A stretch of 64,000 nt of DNA from Ideonella_A sp963843805 (lineage in GTDB: Bacteria > Pseudomonadota > Gammaproteobacteria > Burkholderiales > Burkholderiaceae_C). Positions 27,974 to 38,879 of this stretch are shown in pieces; within the stretch, counting starts at the first letter, position 1; each line of letters starts with the position of its first letter. The stretch is taken from contig CAWJLY010000011.1 in NCBI GenBank assembly GCA_963843805.1, positions 62,001 through 126,000 of the forward strand, read 5' to 3'. The notes under the pieces are model-generated. The model was not told where the DNA came from and ran no database searches. It worked only from the letters and a program-made list of their open reading frames with translations. The position numbers and the translations under genes are program-made.

Positions 27974-28084
27974 CCACCCCCGTTGCGCCTTCGGCGCTCC
28001 CCCTCAAGGGGGCGAAACCGGCAGCCCGGCAAAGCCGGATCCGCGGTTGCCGCTCGATGAAACTCTTGCGCTTGAGCACCTGAC
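27974..28084. repeat. intergenic palindromes between the dehydrogenase and carboxylase genes
   Basis: This 111-base gap holds adjacent short palindromes: gcgccttcggcgc, ccccctcaaggggg and ccggcaaagccgg followed by atccgcgg. Similar pieces (ccggcggagccgggtccgcgg) occur before yejB. They could fold in the transcript but lack a T-run, so I do not call a terminator. Confidence 0.5.
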
Positions 28085-29708
<1,624 letters not shown>

Positions 29709-29727
29709 TCGAGACGCTTCATTTGTT

Positions 29728-29824
29728 TGTAGGAGCGGCTTCAGCCGCGATCCGGCGGCCCGCGAAGCCCTTGCAGCCGAAGCGCCCACCCAATTCAAGA
29801 AGCGCGGCTGAAGCCGCTTCTACA
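29728..29824. repeat. REP-type inverted pair (GGCTTCAGCCGC family)
   Basis: Between the two carboxylase genes, TGTAGGAGCGGCTTCAGCCG at 29728-29747 (continuing CGA to 29750) and its near-exact reverse complement at 29803-29824 flank 52 bases. Each arm also contains its own palindrome, CGGCTTCAGCCG. This is the layout of a bacterial interspersed mosaic element, and the sequence family is well known from gamma-proteobacteria such as Pseudomonas and Xanthomonas relatives. Confidence 0.85.
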
Positions 29825-29855
29825 GAACTTCCGCGCCATGAGCAGGAGCCTGACC

Positions 29856-31932
29856 ATGTTTGACAAGATTCTGATTGCGAACCGCGGGGAGATCGCCTGC
29901 CGGGTCGCCAAGACCGCGCGCCGCCTCGGTGTACGCACCGTAGCCGTCTATTCCGACGCCGATGCCCATGCGCAGCATGTATTGGCCTGCGACGAAGCCG
30001 TGCATGTCGGCGGCAATGCCGCCAAGGACAGTTACCTGCAATGGCAACGCATCCTCGATGCCGCGAAGGCGACCGGCGCGCAGGCGGTTCATCCGGGCTA
30101 TGGCTTCCTCAGCGAAAACGAGGATTTCGCACGCGCCTGCGCCGCAGCCGGCCTGGTTTTCATCGGCCCGCCGGTCGATGCAATCGCCGCGATGGGCAGC
30201 AAGTCGGCCGCCAAGTCCTTGATGGAGCAAGGCCGGTGTGCCGCTGGTTCCGGGTTATCACGGCGACGACAACGATCCGGCGCTGTTGCAGCGCGAAGCG
30301 AGCGAATCGGCTTTCCGGTGCTGATCAAGGCCAGCGCCGGTGGTGGCGGCCGGGGCATGCGCAAGGTCGAACGTGCCGAAGATTTCGCGGCCGCGTTGGC
30401 ATCGTGCCAACGCGAGGCGCAGGCCAGCTTCGGCAATGACCATGTGCTGGTCGAGCGTTACGTCACGCGGCCGCGCCACATCGAGATCCAGGTCTTCGGC
30501 GATACGCAGGGCAACGTCGATCTACCTGTTCGAGCGTGATTGTTCGGTGCAGCGGCGCCATCAGAAGGTGCTCGAAGAGGCGCCGGCGCCCGGCCTGAGC
30601 GCCGAGCGCCGTGCCGAGATGGGCGAGGCCGCGGTGGCGGCTGCCAAGGCGGTCGGGTATGTCGGCGCCGGCACGGTCGAGTTCATCGCCGAGCCGCGTG
30701 CCGGGGATGGAGGCGAGAACGACATCCGTTTCTATTTCATGGAGATGAATACCCGGCTGCAGGTCGAACATCCGGTCACCGAAGCGATCACCGGCTACGA
30801 CCTGGTCGAATGGCAGTTGCGCGTGGCAGCGGGCGAGCGCCTGCCGGCGCTGCAGGACGAACTGCAAATCCACGGCCACGCGATCGAGGCGCGCATCTGC
30901 GCCGAAAACCCCGACGCCGGATTTCTGCCGGCAACCGGCAGATTGAGCGTGTTGCGCTGGCCTGCACATGTCAGCTTTCAGCGCAATGCCGATGCCAACG
31001 ATTTTCATGAGCCCGGGCCGGTGCGGGTCGATGCCGGGGTTCGCGAGGGCGACGAAATCAGCCCGTATTACGACTCGATGATTGCCAAGCTGATCGTCTG
31101 GGGTGAAGACCGGGCAGCAGGCATTGGCGCGGCTCGACGCGGCGCTGCAGCAGACCCACATCGTCGGCTTGTCGACCAACGTCGCCTTTTTGCGCCGGGT
31201 GGTCAACAGCCGGGCCTTCCGCACCGCCGACCTCGATACCGCGCTGATCGAGCGCGAACATGACGCCTTGTTCAATGCCACCGGGCCTGCCGCTCGAATT
31301 GGCTGCTGCCGGCGTGGCCGCGCATGCGCTGGCGAACGAAGCCGGGTTGGAAGGAGACGACCCGTGGTCGCGGCGCGACGGCTGGCGAGTCCACGGCGGT
31401 GCGCGCAGACGCTTCGATCTGCTGATCGACAAGACCCACCACCTGGTCACGCTCGAACGCCTGCACGATGGTGCGTTTGCGGCTGGGAATGGGGCTGGGC
31501 GCAGCGGGTTCGGATGCGCAGCGCTGGGTCTTCGGCGCACGGCACCTGGGCGATGGGCGCCACGACGTGATGCTGGGCGGCCACCGACACTCGGTGACGG
31601 TTCACGCGGTCGGCGAACGGCTGGCGGTGTTTGCCGGCAGCGGTTCGCTGGAGCTCGACGATTTCGATCCGATCGCCCATGCGGCCGACGGCGCCGGCGA
31701 GGGTGGTCGTCTGACCGCGCCGATGCCGGGCAAGGTGATCGCGCTGATGGTCAAGGTCGGCGATACGGTCGAGGCCGGACAGCCGCTGGCGGTGATGGAG
31801 GCGATGAAGATGGAACATACCTTGAACGCGCCTCGCGATGGCATCGTTGCCGAGCTGCTGTATGGCGTGGGCGACCAGGTGGCCGAAGGTGCGGAACTGC
31901 TGAAACTCGAGGCGGCCGCAGTCGCAGCCTGA
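29856..31932 (+). CDS. methylcrotonyl-CoA carboxylase alpha (biotin carboxylase + biotin carrier) subunit, six indels
   Basis: Carboxylates biotin with ATP and bicarbonate. From MFDKILIANRGEIACRVAKT (after AGGAG) the biotin-carboxylase domain runs through HPGYGFLSENEDFA, IKASAGGGGRGMRKV (ATP-grasp loop), ERDCSVQRRHQKVLEE and MEMNTRLQVEHPVTE. A linker domain and the biotinyl domain follow, with the lysine motif VMEAMKMEHT near the end. Frames change near 30235, 30300, 30522, 31113, 31283 and 31475: five single-base insertions and one deletion by frame arithmetic. Corrected length is 690 residues, normal. The stop lies within the second unit of a 29-base tandem repeat that starts inside the gene. 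Confidence 0.88.
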
Positions 31933-32103
31933 AACTCGAGGCAGCCGCAGTCGCAGCCTGAAACTGGAATCGGCCGCGGTCACAGCATGAAGCTGCAATC
32001 GGCTGCGGTCACAGCCTGAAACTGGAATCGGCTGTGGTCACAGCATGAAACTGGAATCGGCTGTGGCCACAGCCTGAGACTGCAATCGGCTGTGGTTACA
32101 GCC
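31901..32103 (+). repeat. 29-bp tandem repeat, seven units, starting inside the carboxylase gene
   Basis: Seven head-to-tail units of exactly 29 bases (7 x 29 = 203). Unit 1 begins at 31901 inside the coding sequence; the gene's TGA stop is the first three bases of unit 2 at 31930. Units end gcagcc or acagca/acagcc and start TGA(A/G). Later units carry a near-palindrome, GGCTGTGGTCACAGC, which is weaker in units 1-2. Units 3-4 and 5-6 resemble each other, hinting at duplication of a two-unit block. Confidence 0.92.
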
Positions 32104-32231
32104 GCGGGCGGCGAAGCAACCCGGATCTACCGCCATTGCGTTGCGGCGTTGCTTGTTGCACGATCGGATGATGTCACCTATCGGCTTGCGCTTGGCCGTG
32201 GATCGCAAGCGAATTGTCCGGCAATGTACAG

Positions 32232-32901
32232 ATGCGCATCCTGCTGGCTGAGGACGAAAAGGAGCTCGCCAACTGGCTGGTGCGCGCATTGGGCCAGGTC
32301 GGCTTCCAGGTCGATTGGGTCGACGACGGCCGAATGGTCAGGCGCAGCATCAAGGCGACTCGATACGACGCGCTGATCCTCGATCTGGGCCTGCCGGGAA
32401 TCGGTGGCCACGAAATCCTGTCCGACCTGCGCGATGCCGGTGAACGCCTGCCGGTGCTGATCCTGACCGCTCGCGATTCGCTGATCGAGCGGGTCAGCAG
32501 CCTGCATGAAGGCGCCGACGATTTTCTGGCCAAGCCGTTCGAACTGGCTGAGCTCGAAGCGCGGCTGGTCGCGCTTGATCCGCCGCGCCCGCGGCAGCGA
32601 GCACCCGCGTTTTGCCTGCGGCCCGCTGGCCTACGACTCGGCCAGCAAGCAGTTCACACTGGCGCACGAAGCCTTGTCGCTGACTCCACGCGAACACGCG
32701 GCATTGCGGGCGTTGATCCAGCACAGTGGCGAGCCGTTGTCGAAAGCCGAATTGCTGGAACGGGTCTTTTCCGACGAGCAGGAAGTGAGCCCCGAGGCGA
32801 TCGAGGTGCTCGTGCACCGTCTGCGCAAGCGACTGGCCGACAGTCCGGTGCAGATCACCACCCTGCGGGGCCTCGGCTACGTGCTCGAATGCGCCGATTG
32901 A
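32232..32901 (+). CDS. tctD: response regulator, TctD-like (OmpR family), one frameshift
   Basis: An OmpR-class regulator. The receiver domain starts MRILLAEDEKELANWLVRAL with the acidic pair; phospho-acceptor Asp51 is in ALILDLGLPG, followed by LTARDS and LAKPFEL. After one extra base near 32574 the winged-helix output domain continues with LSLTPREHAALRALIQHSGE and VEVLVHRLRKRL. Corrected length is 222 residues. It overlaps the downstream kinase gene by 13 bases. With tctE and the tctCBA genes just downstream, it most likely senses and controls tricarboxylate uptake. Confidence 0.9.
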
Positions 32902-34328
32902 CCCTCGACTTCTGGCACCAGTTCAGCCTGCGGCGGACCTTGCTCCTGATCTTGTTCCCGGGCCTGCTGTGTGTCGTCGGGGCCGAGCTGTGGCTGACCT
33001 GGCGAACCGCCGTCGGGGCCGCGAACGCCGCCTACGACCGCTCGCTGTACGGTGCAATCAAGGCGATGGACGCCAATATCTCGACCGCCAGCGGCGGTCT
33101 CGGCGTCGAGTTGCCTTATGTGATGCTCGAATTTTTCCAGCTGACCGCCAGCGGCCGCGTCTATTACCGCGTTGCCACCGAACATGGTCTGGTCGAGATC
33201 GGCAATGCCGACCTGCCGCCGCCGAAGTCGGATCTGGTGACCGGTTGGCCGCAGTTCAGCGATGCCGAGTATTACGGCGAGCCGGTGCGCATCGGCTCGT
33301 ACGCACGCGTGCTCGACCCTCCGCTGGCGGGCCAGAAGGCGCCGCAACGGGTTGTCATCCAGATCGCCGAAACGCTGGAGTCGCGCAACGAGTTCACACG
33401 CACGCTGGTGCTTCAGGCGGTATCGCGTGATCTGCTGCTGGTTGTTGCGGCGTCCGGCCTGCTGGCGCTGGCGGTTGGCTGGGCGCTGCGGCCGCTGGCA
33501 CGGCTGCGCGACGATGTCCGCTCGCGGCCGGCGCAGGATCTGACGCCGATTTCATCGCGCGGCATTCCGGCCGATGTGCGCCCGCTGGTCGACGCGATCA
33601 ATCACCATGTCGAACGCAACCGGCAGCTGGCCGAAGCGCGGCGTCGCTTCGTCGACGATGCCTCGCACCAGTTGCGAACCCCGCTGGCAACGATGGCCAC
33701 ACAGGTTGCCTATGCGCTGCGCGCCGACCCCGCCGAGCAGCGCATCGCCTTGATGGCGATCAAGGCGCAACTCGACGAGACTGTGCGCCAGACCAATCAG
33801 ATGCTGGCGCTGGCCCGCACCGACAGTGCCGATATCGTTCCCGAGCCGGTCGACGCCAGCCGATTGGCTGAAGAGCTGACCCGGCAATGGTGGAGCGAAG
33901 CACGAGAAGGCGGTGTCGATCTCGGACTTGAAGACTCCGGCCCCGCCGTCTGGGTGCTGGCGCATTCCGGCCTGCTCAAGGAGGCCGTTTCCAATCTGTT
34001 GCACAACGCCATCCGTTATACGCCGCGAGGCGGTCAGGTCACCGTCAAACTCGTCCGGGGCGATCGACTTGCAACGATCACGGTGGTCGACAACGGACCG
34101 GGTATTCCACTGGACGAATTGCAACATGCCGGCAAGCGATTTTTCCGAGGCAGCAACACCAGCCAGCCGGGCACCGGGCTCGGCCTGGCAATTGTTCGAT
34201 CGGTCGCCGAGCGGCTGGGTGGCTCGCTGCGTCTCGCGTCCGGTCCGCACGGGCGGGGCCTGGCCGCCAGCCTCGATCTGCCGCTGTTCAGCAAACAGCC
34301 TGGCGCTCGGAATCAAGCATCCGAGTGA
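32889..34328 (+). CDS. tctE: sensor histidine kinase, TctE-like
   Basis: A 479-residue inner-membrane kinase. The first membrane helix (TLLLILFPGLLCVVGAELWL) is followed by a TctE-type periplasmic sensor domain to about residue 170, and a second helix (DLLLVVAASGLLALAVGWAL). HisKA has the phospho-His in DDASHQLRTPLATM. The ATPase domain has N box NLLHNAIRYTP, G1 DNGPGIP and G2 GTGLGLAI. It overlaps tctD by 13 bases. The sensor domain probably detects a tricarboxylate in the periplasm, judging by the neighbouring transporter genes. Confidence 0.93.
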   Translation: MRRLTLDFWHQFSLRRTLLLILFPGLLCVVGAELWLTWRTAVGAANAAYDRSLYGAIKAMDANISTASGGLGVELPYVMLEFFQLTASGRVYYRVATEHGLVEIGNADLPPPKSDLVTGWPQFSDAEYYGEPVRIGSYARVLDPPLAGQKAPQRVVIQIAETLESRNEFTRTLVLQAVSRDLLLVVAASGLLALAVGWALRPLARLRDDVRSRPAQDLTPISSRGIPADVRPLVDAINHHVERNRQLAEARRRFVDDASHQLRTPLATMATQVAYALRADPAEQRIALMAIKAQLDETVRQTNQMLALARTDSADIVPEPVDASRLAEELTRQWWSEAREGGVDLGLEDSGPAVWVLAHSGLLKEAVSNLLHNAIRYTPRGGQVTVKLVRGDRLATITVVDNGPGIPLDELQHAGKRFFRGSNTSQPGTGLGLAIVRSVAERLGGSLRLASGPHGRGLAASLDLPLFSKQPGARNQASE

Positions 34329-34398
34329 GGGTTAACACTGACGATTCGACCGTCTCCATGAAAGGCGATTGAAAGCGCCGATTGGCTACAGTCTGCAC

Positions 34399-34429
34399 AT
34401 CCCACCCATTCGCAGTGGGGTCGTTTTTT
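34399..34429 (+). terminator. hairpin with T-run between tctE and tctC
   Basis: Bases 34399-34405 pair with 34415-34421 (stem ATCCCAC with GTGGGGT, one G-T pair) around a nine-base loop, and TTTTTT follows at 34424-34429. It fits an intrinsic terminator for tctDE. It also lies about 20 bases before the tctC start, so it could act as an attenuator in the tctC leader. Confidence 0.55.
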
Positions 34430-34448
34430 ACCCATTGGAGACAAACTG

Positions 34449-35429
34449 ATGAACCGCAAGTCCTCCCTGCTGTCACTGGTCCTCGCTGGCGCTGCTTTTG
34501 CAGCCGTCGCCGGCCCGCTCGACAAGACCGAATGCATCGCCCCGGCCAAGCCCGGTGGCGGTTTCGACCTGACCTGCAAATTGGCGCAATCGGCGCTGCT
34601 CGACGGCAAATACATTGCCGATCCGATGCGTGTCACCTACATGCCAGGCGGCATCGGTGCGGTGGCCTACAACGCCATCGTTGCCCAGCGCCCCGAAGAA
34701 AACAACACCATCGTTGCCTTCTCGGGTGGCTCGCTGCTCAACATTGCGCAAGGCAAGTTCGGCCGCTACAACGAGAACGACGTCCGCTGGCTGGCCGCAA
34801 TCGGCGCCGACTATGGTGCGATCATCGTTTCCGACAGCTCGCCGTTCAAATCGTTGAAAGACGTGATTGCCGCCGTCAAGGCCGACCCGACCAAGGTGGT
34901 GTTCGGCGCCGGCGGCACGGTTGGCAGCCAGGACTGGATGAAGGCCGCGTTGGTCGCCAAGGCGGCCGGTCTCGATCCGAAGGGCATGCGGTTCGTTGCC
35001 TTCGAAGGTGGCGGTGAAGCCATCACGGCCTTGCAGGGTGGCCACGTCCAGGTCTATTCGGGTGACGCATCCGAAGCCTCGCAGCAGCAAAAAGCCGGCT
35101 CGAAGATCCGCGTCCTCGCAGTGATGGCCGACAAGCGGCTGACTGGCGATCTGGCGTCGATCCCGACCGCCAAGGAGCAGGGTGTCGATATCGAATGGCC
35201 GATCATCCGCGGCTTCTTCATGGGTCCGAAGGTCAGCGAGGCCGATTACAAGGTCTGGAGCGACACCTTCAAGAAGATGATGGCCACTCCGGCCTACGAC
35301 AAGCTGCGCGCCGAACGCGGTCTGTTTCCGTTCGACCTGGTCGGTCATGATGCCGATGTGTACATGAAGAAGCGGGTTGGCGAATACCGCAAGCTGGTGC
35401 AGGACTTCGGTCTGCCGGTCGCCAAATAA
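34449..35429 (+). CDS. tctC: tripartite tricarboxylate transporter substrate-binding protein (Bug family)
   Basis: A 326-residue periplasmic receptor for a tricarboxylate importer. The signal peptide is MNRKSSLLSLVLAGAAFAAVA. The mature N-terminus ECIAPAKPGGGFDLTCKLAQ is the ligand-site motif of the TctC class (A-K-P-G-G-G-F-D-x-T), and VTYMPGGIGAVAYN and FGAGGTVGSQDW follow. Ribosome-binding site TTGGAGAC precedes the ATG. The two membrane genes follow, with a strong hairpin in the 118-base gap, a common way to keep the receptor message more abundant. Confidence 0.95.
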   Translation: MNRKSSLLSLVLAGAAFAAVAGPLDKTECIAPAKPGGGFDLTCKLAQSALLDGKYIADPMRVTYMPGGIGAVAYNAIVAQRPEENNTIVAFSGGSLLNIAQGKFGRYNENDVRWLAAIGADYGAIIVSDSSPFKSLKDVIAAVKADPTKVVFGAGGTVGSQDWMKAALVAKAAGLDPKGMRFVAFEGGGEAITALQGGHVQVYSGDASEASQQQKAGSKIRVLAVMADKRLTGDLASIPTAKEQGVDIEWPIIRGFFMGPKVSEADYKVWSDTFKKMMATPAYDKLRAERGLFPFDLVGHDADVYMKKRVGEYRKLVQDFGLPVAK

Positions 35430-35443
35430 GGCGGGCAAGGTGC

Positions 35444-35472
35444 GGGCCGCCGATCATGCGATCGCGCGGCCC
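35444..35472 (+). promoter_or_regulatory. stable hairpin between tctC and tctB
   Basis: GGGCCGCCGATC (35444-35455) pairs with GATCG and GCGGCCC (35460-35472), with one bulged base and a four-base loop ATGC. There is no T-run, so it looks like a 3'-end stabiliser or processing element protecting the tctC message rather than a terminator. Confidence 0.5.
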
Positions 35473-35547
35473 TTGCCGAAACACTGAGCCGGCGGGTCCG
35501 CCTGCTCATCAGCCGCGGATCCCGCGGTTCTCAATTCGGAGACATCC

Positions 35548-35994
35548 ATGAGTGATCGCATCCTCGGTGCGGTGTGCGTAGTCGTGGCCGTGGCCATGGC
35601 CTGGTTTGCACAGGCTTACGCGCCGGCCATATCGTATGAACCCGTCGGGCCGCGTGCCTTTCCGCGGCTGCTGGCCGCCCTGATGGCCATCGGCGGCGCC
35701 TGGTTGGTGATCAGGCCCACCATCGTCGAAAACCCCTTCCACGGTGGCACGATGAAGCTGATCGGCCTGAGCATGCTGGCGGTCTTTGTCTATGCCGCCT
35801 TGTTCCAGGTGCTGGGCTTTGTGTTGGCCACCACCCTGATGGCCGTGCCCGTGGGCATGGCCTTCGGCGGCAACTGGAAACAGTCGCTGCTCGGTGGCGT
35901 CGGCCTCGGCCTCGGTTTGTATCTGCTGTTCGACAAGGCACTCGACGTGGTGCTGCCGACCGGCATTCTCAGCTTCATTTTCGGAGGCCGCTGA
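35548..35994 (+). CDS. tctB: tripartite tricarboxylate transporter small membrane subunit
   Basis: A 148-residue membrane protein with about four helices, typical of TctB. The segment YEPVGPRAFPRLLAALMAIGG after the first helix is the conserved family motif, and the C-terminus ends LDVVLPTGILSFIF, a frequent TctB ending. Its stop overlaps the tctA start by one base (TGATG). Its role in the complex is structural or accessory to TctA. Confidence 0.93.
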   Translation: MSDRILGAVCVVVAVAMAWFAQAYAPAISYEPVGPRAFPRLLAALMAIGGAWLVIRPTIVENPFHGGTMKLIGLSMLAVFVYAALFQVLGFVLATTLMAVPVGMAFGGNWKQSLLGGVGLGLGLYLLFDKALDVVLPTGILSFIFGGR

Positions 35995-37505
35995 TGGAAA
36001 CCCTCAGTCATTTGGCGGACGGCTTCGTCGTCGCGCTGTCGGGCATGAACCTGCTGGTCGCCGCCCTCGGCGCCTTTCTCGGCACCGTGGTCGGCATGTT
36101 GCCCGGCCTCGGGCCGATCAACGGCGTCGCGATCCTGATGCCGCTGGCATTTGCCCTGAAGCTGCCGCCGGAAACCGCGCTGATCCTGCTCGCAGCCGTG
36201 TATGTCGGTTGTGAATACGGCGGACGCATCTCGTCGATCCTGCTCAACGTGCCCGGCGATGCGGGGGCCATCATGACCACGCTGGACGGTTATCCGATGG
36301 CGCGCAAGGGCATGGGCGGCGTCGCCTTGTCGATATCGGCCTGGAGTTCGTTTGTCGGCTCGATGGTCGCAACGGTCGGTATCGTCGCCTTCGCACCGCT
36401 GCTGGCACGCTGGGCACTGGCCTTCGGCCCGGCCGAATATTTCGCGCTGATGTGTTTTGCCTTTGCCTGCATCGCCGGCCTGATGGGTGATGCACCGATG
36501 AAGGCTGCGCTGGCGGCAATCATCGGCTTGTCGCTGTCGACCATCGGCCTCGATTCGAACTCCGGTGTGTACCGGTTCACCGGCGACGATGTGCACCTGT
36601 CCGACGGCATCCAGTTCATCGTCGTGGTGATCGGTGTGTTCTCGATCAGCGAGATCCTGCTGATGCTCGAACACCAGTTCAGCAGCGCCGGCATGATCAA
36701 GGAGACCGGACGCAACCTGTTCAACTGGGCGGAGGTGAAATACACCTGGTGGTCGACGCTGCGTTCCAGCGTGGTCGGCTTCGTGGTCGGTGTGTTGCCA
36801 GGTGCCGGCGCAACGATTGCCAGCGCGATGACCTACTCGATGGAAAAACGCATCGCGGGCGAGAGCGGCACCTTCGGTGAAGGCGACATCCGCGGCCTGG
36901 CCGCGCCCGAGGCGGCAAACAACGCGTCGGCGGCCGGTTCGTTCGTGCCGATGCTGACACTGGGTGTACCGGGATCGGGCACCACCGCGGTGATGGTCGG
37001 CGCGCTGTCGCTGTACAACATCACGCCGGGACCGGCGCTGTTCACGCAGCAACCGGGGCTGGTGTGGGGCCTGATCGCCTCGCTGTTCGTTGCCAACATC
37101 ATCCTGCTGTTCATCAACATTCCGCTGGTCGGCGTGTTCACCAAGGTGCTGCAGGTACCGAACTGGATGCTGGTTCCCGGCATCCTGGCGGTCAGCACGG
37201 TCGGTGTCTATGCGGTTCACGCAACGACCTTCGACCTGATGCTGATGGCCGGCTTCGGTCTGCTGGGTTATCTGCTGCGCAAGCAGGGCGTTCCGATGGC
37301 GCCGTTGATTCTCGGCTTCGTGCTCGGCGACATGATGGAGCAGAACCTGCGCCGCGCCTTGTCGATCACCAATGGTGAAGTCGGCATCCTGTTCGAAAGT
37401 CCGATCTCGATCGGACTGTGGGTCTGCGCTGCGGCGATGGTCATCGTGCCGCCGCTGGTTCGCAAGCTCGGCCGCAAGGGCCGGACTGAAGTCACCCCCG
37501 CCTAA
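35994..37505 (+). CDS. tctA: tripartite tricarboxylate transporter large membrane subunit
   Basis: A 503-residue permease with about 12 helices. Two copies of the TctA glycine-rich motif are visible: LGTVVGMLPGLGPINGVAIL near residue 30 and VVGVLPGAGATIASAMTYSM near residue 265. The GEGDIRGLAAPEAANNASAA and MLTLGVPGSGTTAVMVGAL segments are also conserved. It carries substrate, with Na+ or H+, from TctC into the cytoplasm. It is translationally coupled to tctB and is followed after 77 bases by the ATP-citrate-lyase-like genes. Confidence 0.96.
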   Translation: METLSHLADGFVVALSGMNLLVAALGAFLGTVVGMLPGLGPINGVAILMPLAFALKLPPETALILLAAVYVGCEYGGRISSILLNVPGDAGAIMTTLDGYPMARKGMGGVALSISAWSSFVGSMVATVGIVAFAPLLARWALAFGPAEYFALMCFAFACIAGLMGDAPMKAALAAIIGLSLSTIGLDSNSGVYRFTGDDVHLSDGIQFIVVVIGVFSISEILLMLEHQFSSAGMIKETGRNLFNWAEVKYTWWSTLRSSVVGFVVGVLPGAGATIASAMTYSMEKRIAGESGTFGEGDIRGLAAPEAANNASAAGSFVPMLTLGVPGSGTTAVMVGALSLYNITPGPALFTQQPGLVWGLIASLFVANIILLFINIPLVGVFTKVLQVPNWMLVPGILAVSTVGVYAVHATTFDLMLMAGFGLLGYLLRKQGVPMAPLILGFVLGDMMEQNLRRALSITNGEVGILFESPISIGLWVCAAAMVIVPPLVRKLGRKGRTEVTPA

Positions 37506-37582
37506 ATCCGGCTCCACCACTGTCTTTCGGCGCGCCCAACGGCGCGTCGGGGGACCACTCGTCCCTTCGAAAGAGAAAAATC

Positions 37583-38879
37583 ATGCAAATCACCGGCATG
37601 TTGTATGGATCCAGGCTGCTGAAGCTGGTCGATTTTCCGATCGCCGAGGTGCTTGGCCCCGATGCGTCGGAAGACCAGATCCAGGATCTGATCAAGCGCC
37701 ACGGACAGGTCTTCATCAAGCCCTTGTTCAAGGGCGGCGTCGGCAAAAAAGGCAAGTCGGGCCTGATCGGCCGGGCCTCGGATCTGCGCAGCGCGCTGGC
37801 CGAAAAAGAGCGGCTCTATTTCGCCGAGCACAAACACGGCAACGCCACGGCAAAAGCCAATGGCGTGACCTTCGAAGGCGGCGTGCCGGCCGAGCACGAG
37901 GTGTATTTCTCGATCACCGACGACACGCGGTTTCGCGCCCCGACGATCACCATCACCCACCGCGGCGGCGTCGATATCGAAGAGCTCGGCAAGGACGAAA
38001 TCATTACCGTGCCGTTCGATGCACTGACCGGCCTGAAGGCCTTCGTGATTGCCAACGCGCTGGCCGATATCGGTGCGCCGCGCGAGATCGTCTCGCCGCT
38101 GGTGCAGCATCTGCCGAAATTGTGGGAGCTGATGCACCACTACGGCATGACGACGCTGGAGTTGAACCCGATCCGCATGCAATCGGATGGCAAGGGTCGT
38201 TTGACGCCGGTGGCCTGCGATTTCAAATGCGGCTTCGATCGTGACGATCCGCGCGTGGCTCGGCTGGGCCTGCCCGAGCACCTGTTCGCTGCCGATATCG
38301 GCGCCTTCGAACAGGAGGTCAACGAGTTGCGGACTCACCAGGGCCAGTCCGATGTGTTCGTGATCAACGAAAAAGGCACGATCCTCGCACCGACCTTCGG
38401 TGGCGGCGCCAACAGCCTGGTCACCGAGGTGCTTGGTGAAGCGGCCAGCATCAGCTCGGATTTCGGTGGCAACCCGCCGTACGAGAAGATGAAGGAAGTG
38501 GCGCGCATCTGTTATCGGCATTTCCTGAAGCAGTCGAACGTGTTGTTCATCATCGGTGGCAAATCGAACAACACCGATATCCACGAGACGCTGCGCGCCA
38601 TGGGCGATGCACTGCGCGAGCATTTTTCGGCACAAGGCCCGACGCCGCTTTATGTGGTGGTCGGTCGCGGCGGGCCCAACCTGATCCGCGGTTTCGGCGC
38701 ATTGGCCGATACCTGCGATTCGCTCGGGTGTTCCCTACCGCTTCTTCGGCTTCGACAGTGCGATCTCCGAGGTCGTCAACTACGCCAAGAAGGTCGATGA
38801 ATGGATGAAGGCCGGCGGGCGCGAGGTGATCGCAAAACGCCTGGGACTGACGGCTGCGGCCGAAGGAGTGACAGCATGA
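37583..38879 (+). CDS. ATP-citrate lyase-like / acyl-CoA synthetase beta subunit, one frameshift
   Basis: A 431-residue protein (after removing one extra base near 38728) with an ATP-grasp domain and a CoA-ligase domain. It resembles the N-terminal part of ATP-citrate lyase more than SucC: FIKPLFKGGVGKKGKSGLIG, ITHRGGVDIEELG, LELNPIRM, TFGGGANSLVTEVLG, LFIIGGKSNNTDIHETLRAM and VVGRGGPNLIRGFGALADT each have a counterpart in order in human ACLY. It would activate a carboxylate with ATP and CoA. The stop overlaps the alpha-subunit start (ATGA), so both are made together. Substrate is inferred from the adjacent tctCBA genes. Confidence 0.8.

Noticed and set aside
31901..32103. CRISPR array
   Set aside because: The 29-base repeats are directly adjacent with no spacers, and no cas genes are present.
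34380..34397. Sigma-54 promoter before tctC (TTGGCTACAGTCTGCA)
   Set aside because: The GG and GC dinucleotides are separated by nine bases instead of ten, and the flanking consensus is poor.
35790..37520. A 576-residue minus-strand open frame opposite tctBA
   Set aside because: Low-complexity Arg/His/Gln-rich shadow of tctA and tctB, which have clear family motifs on the plus strand.
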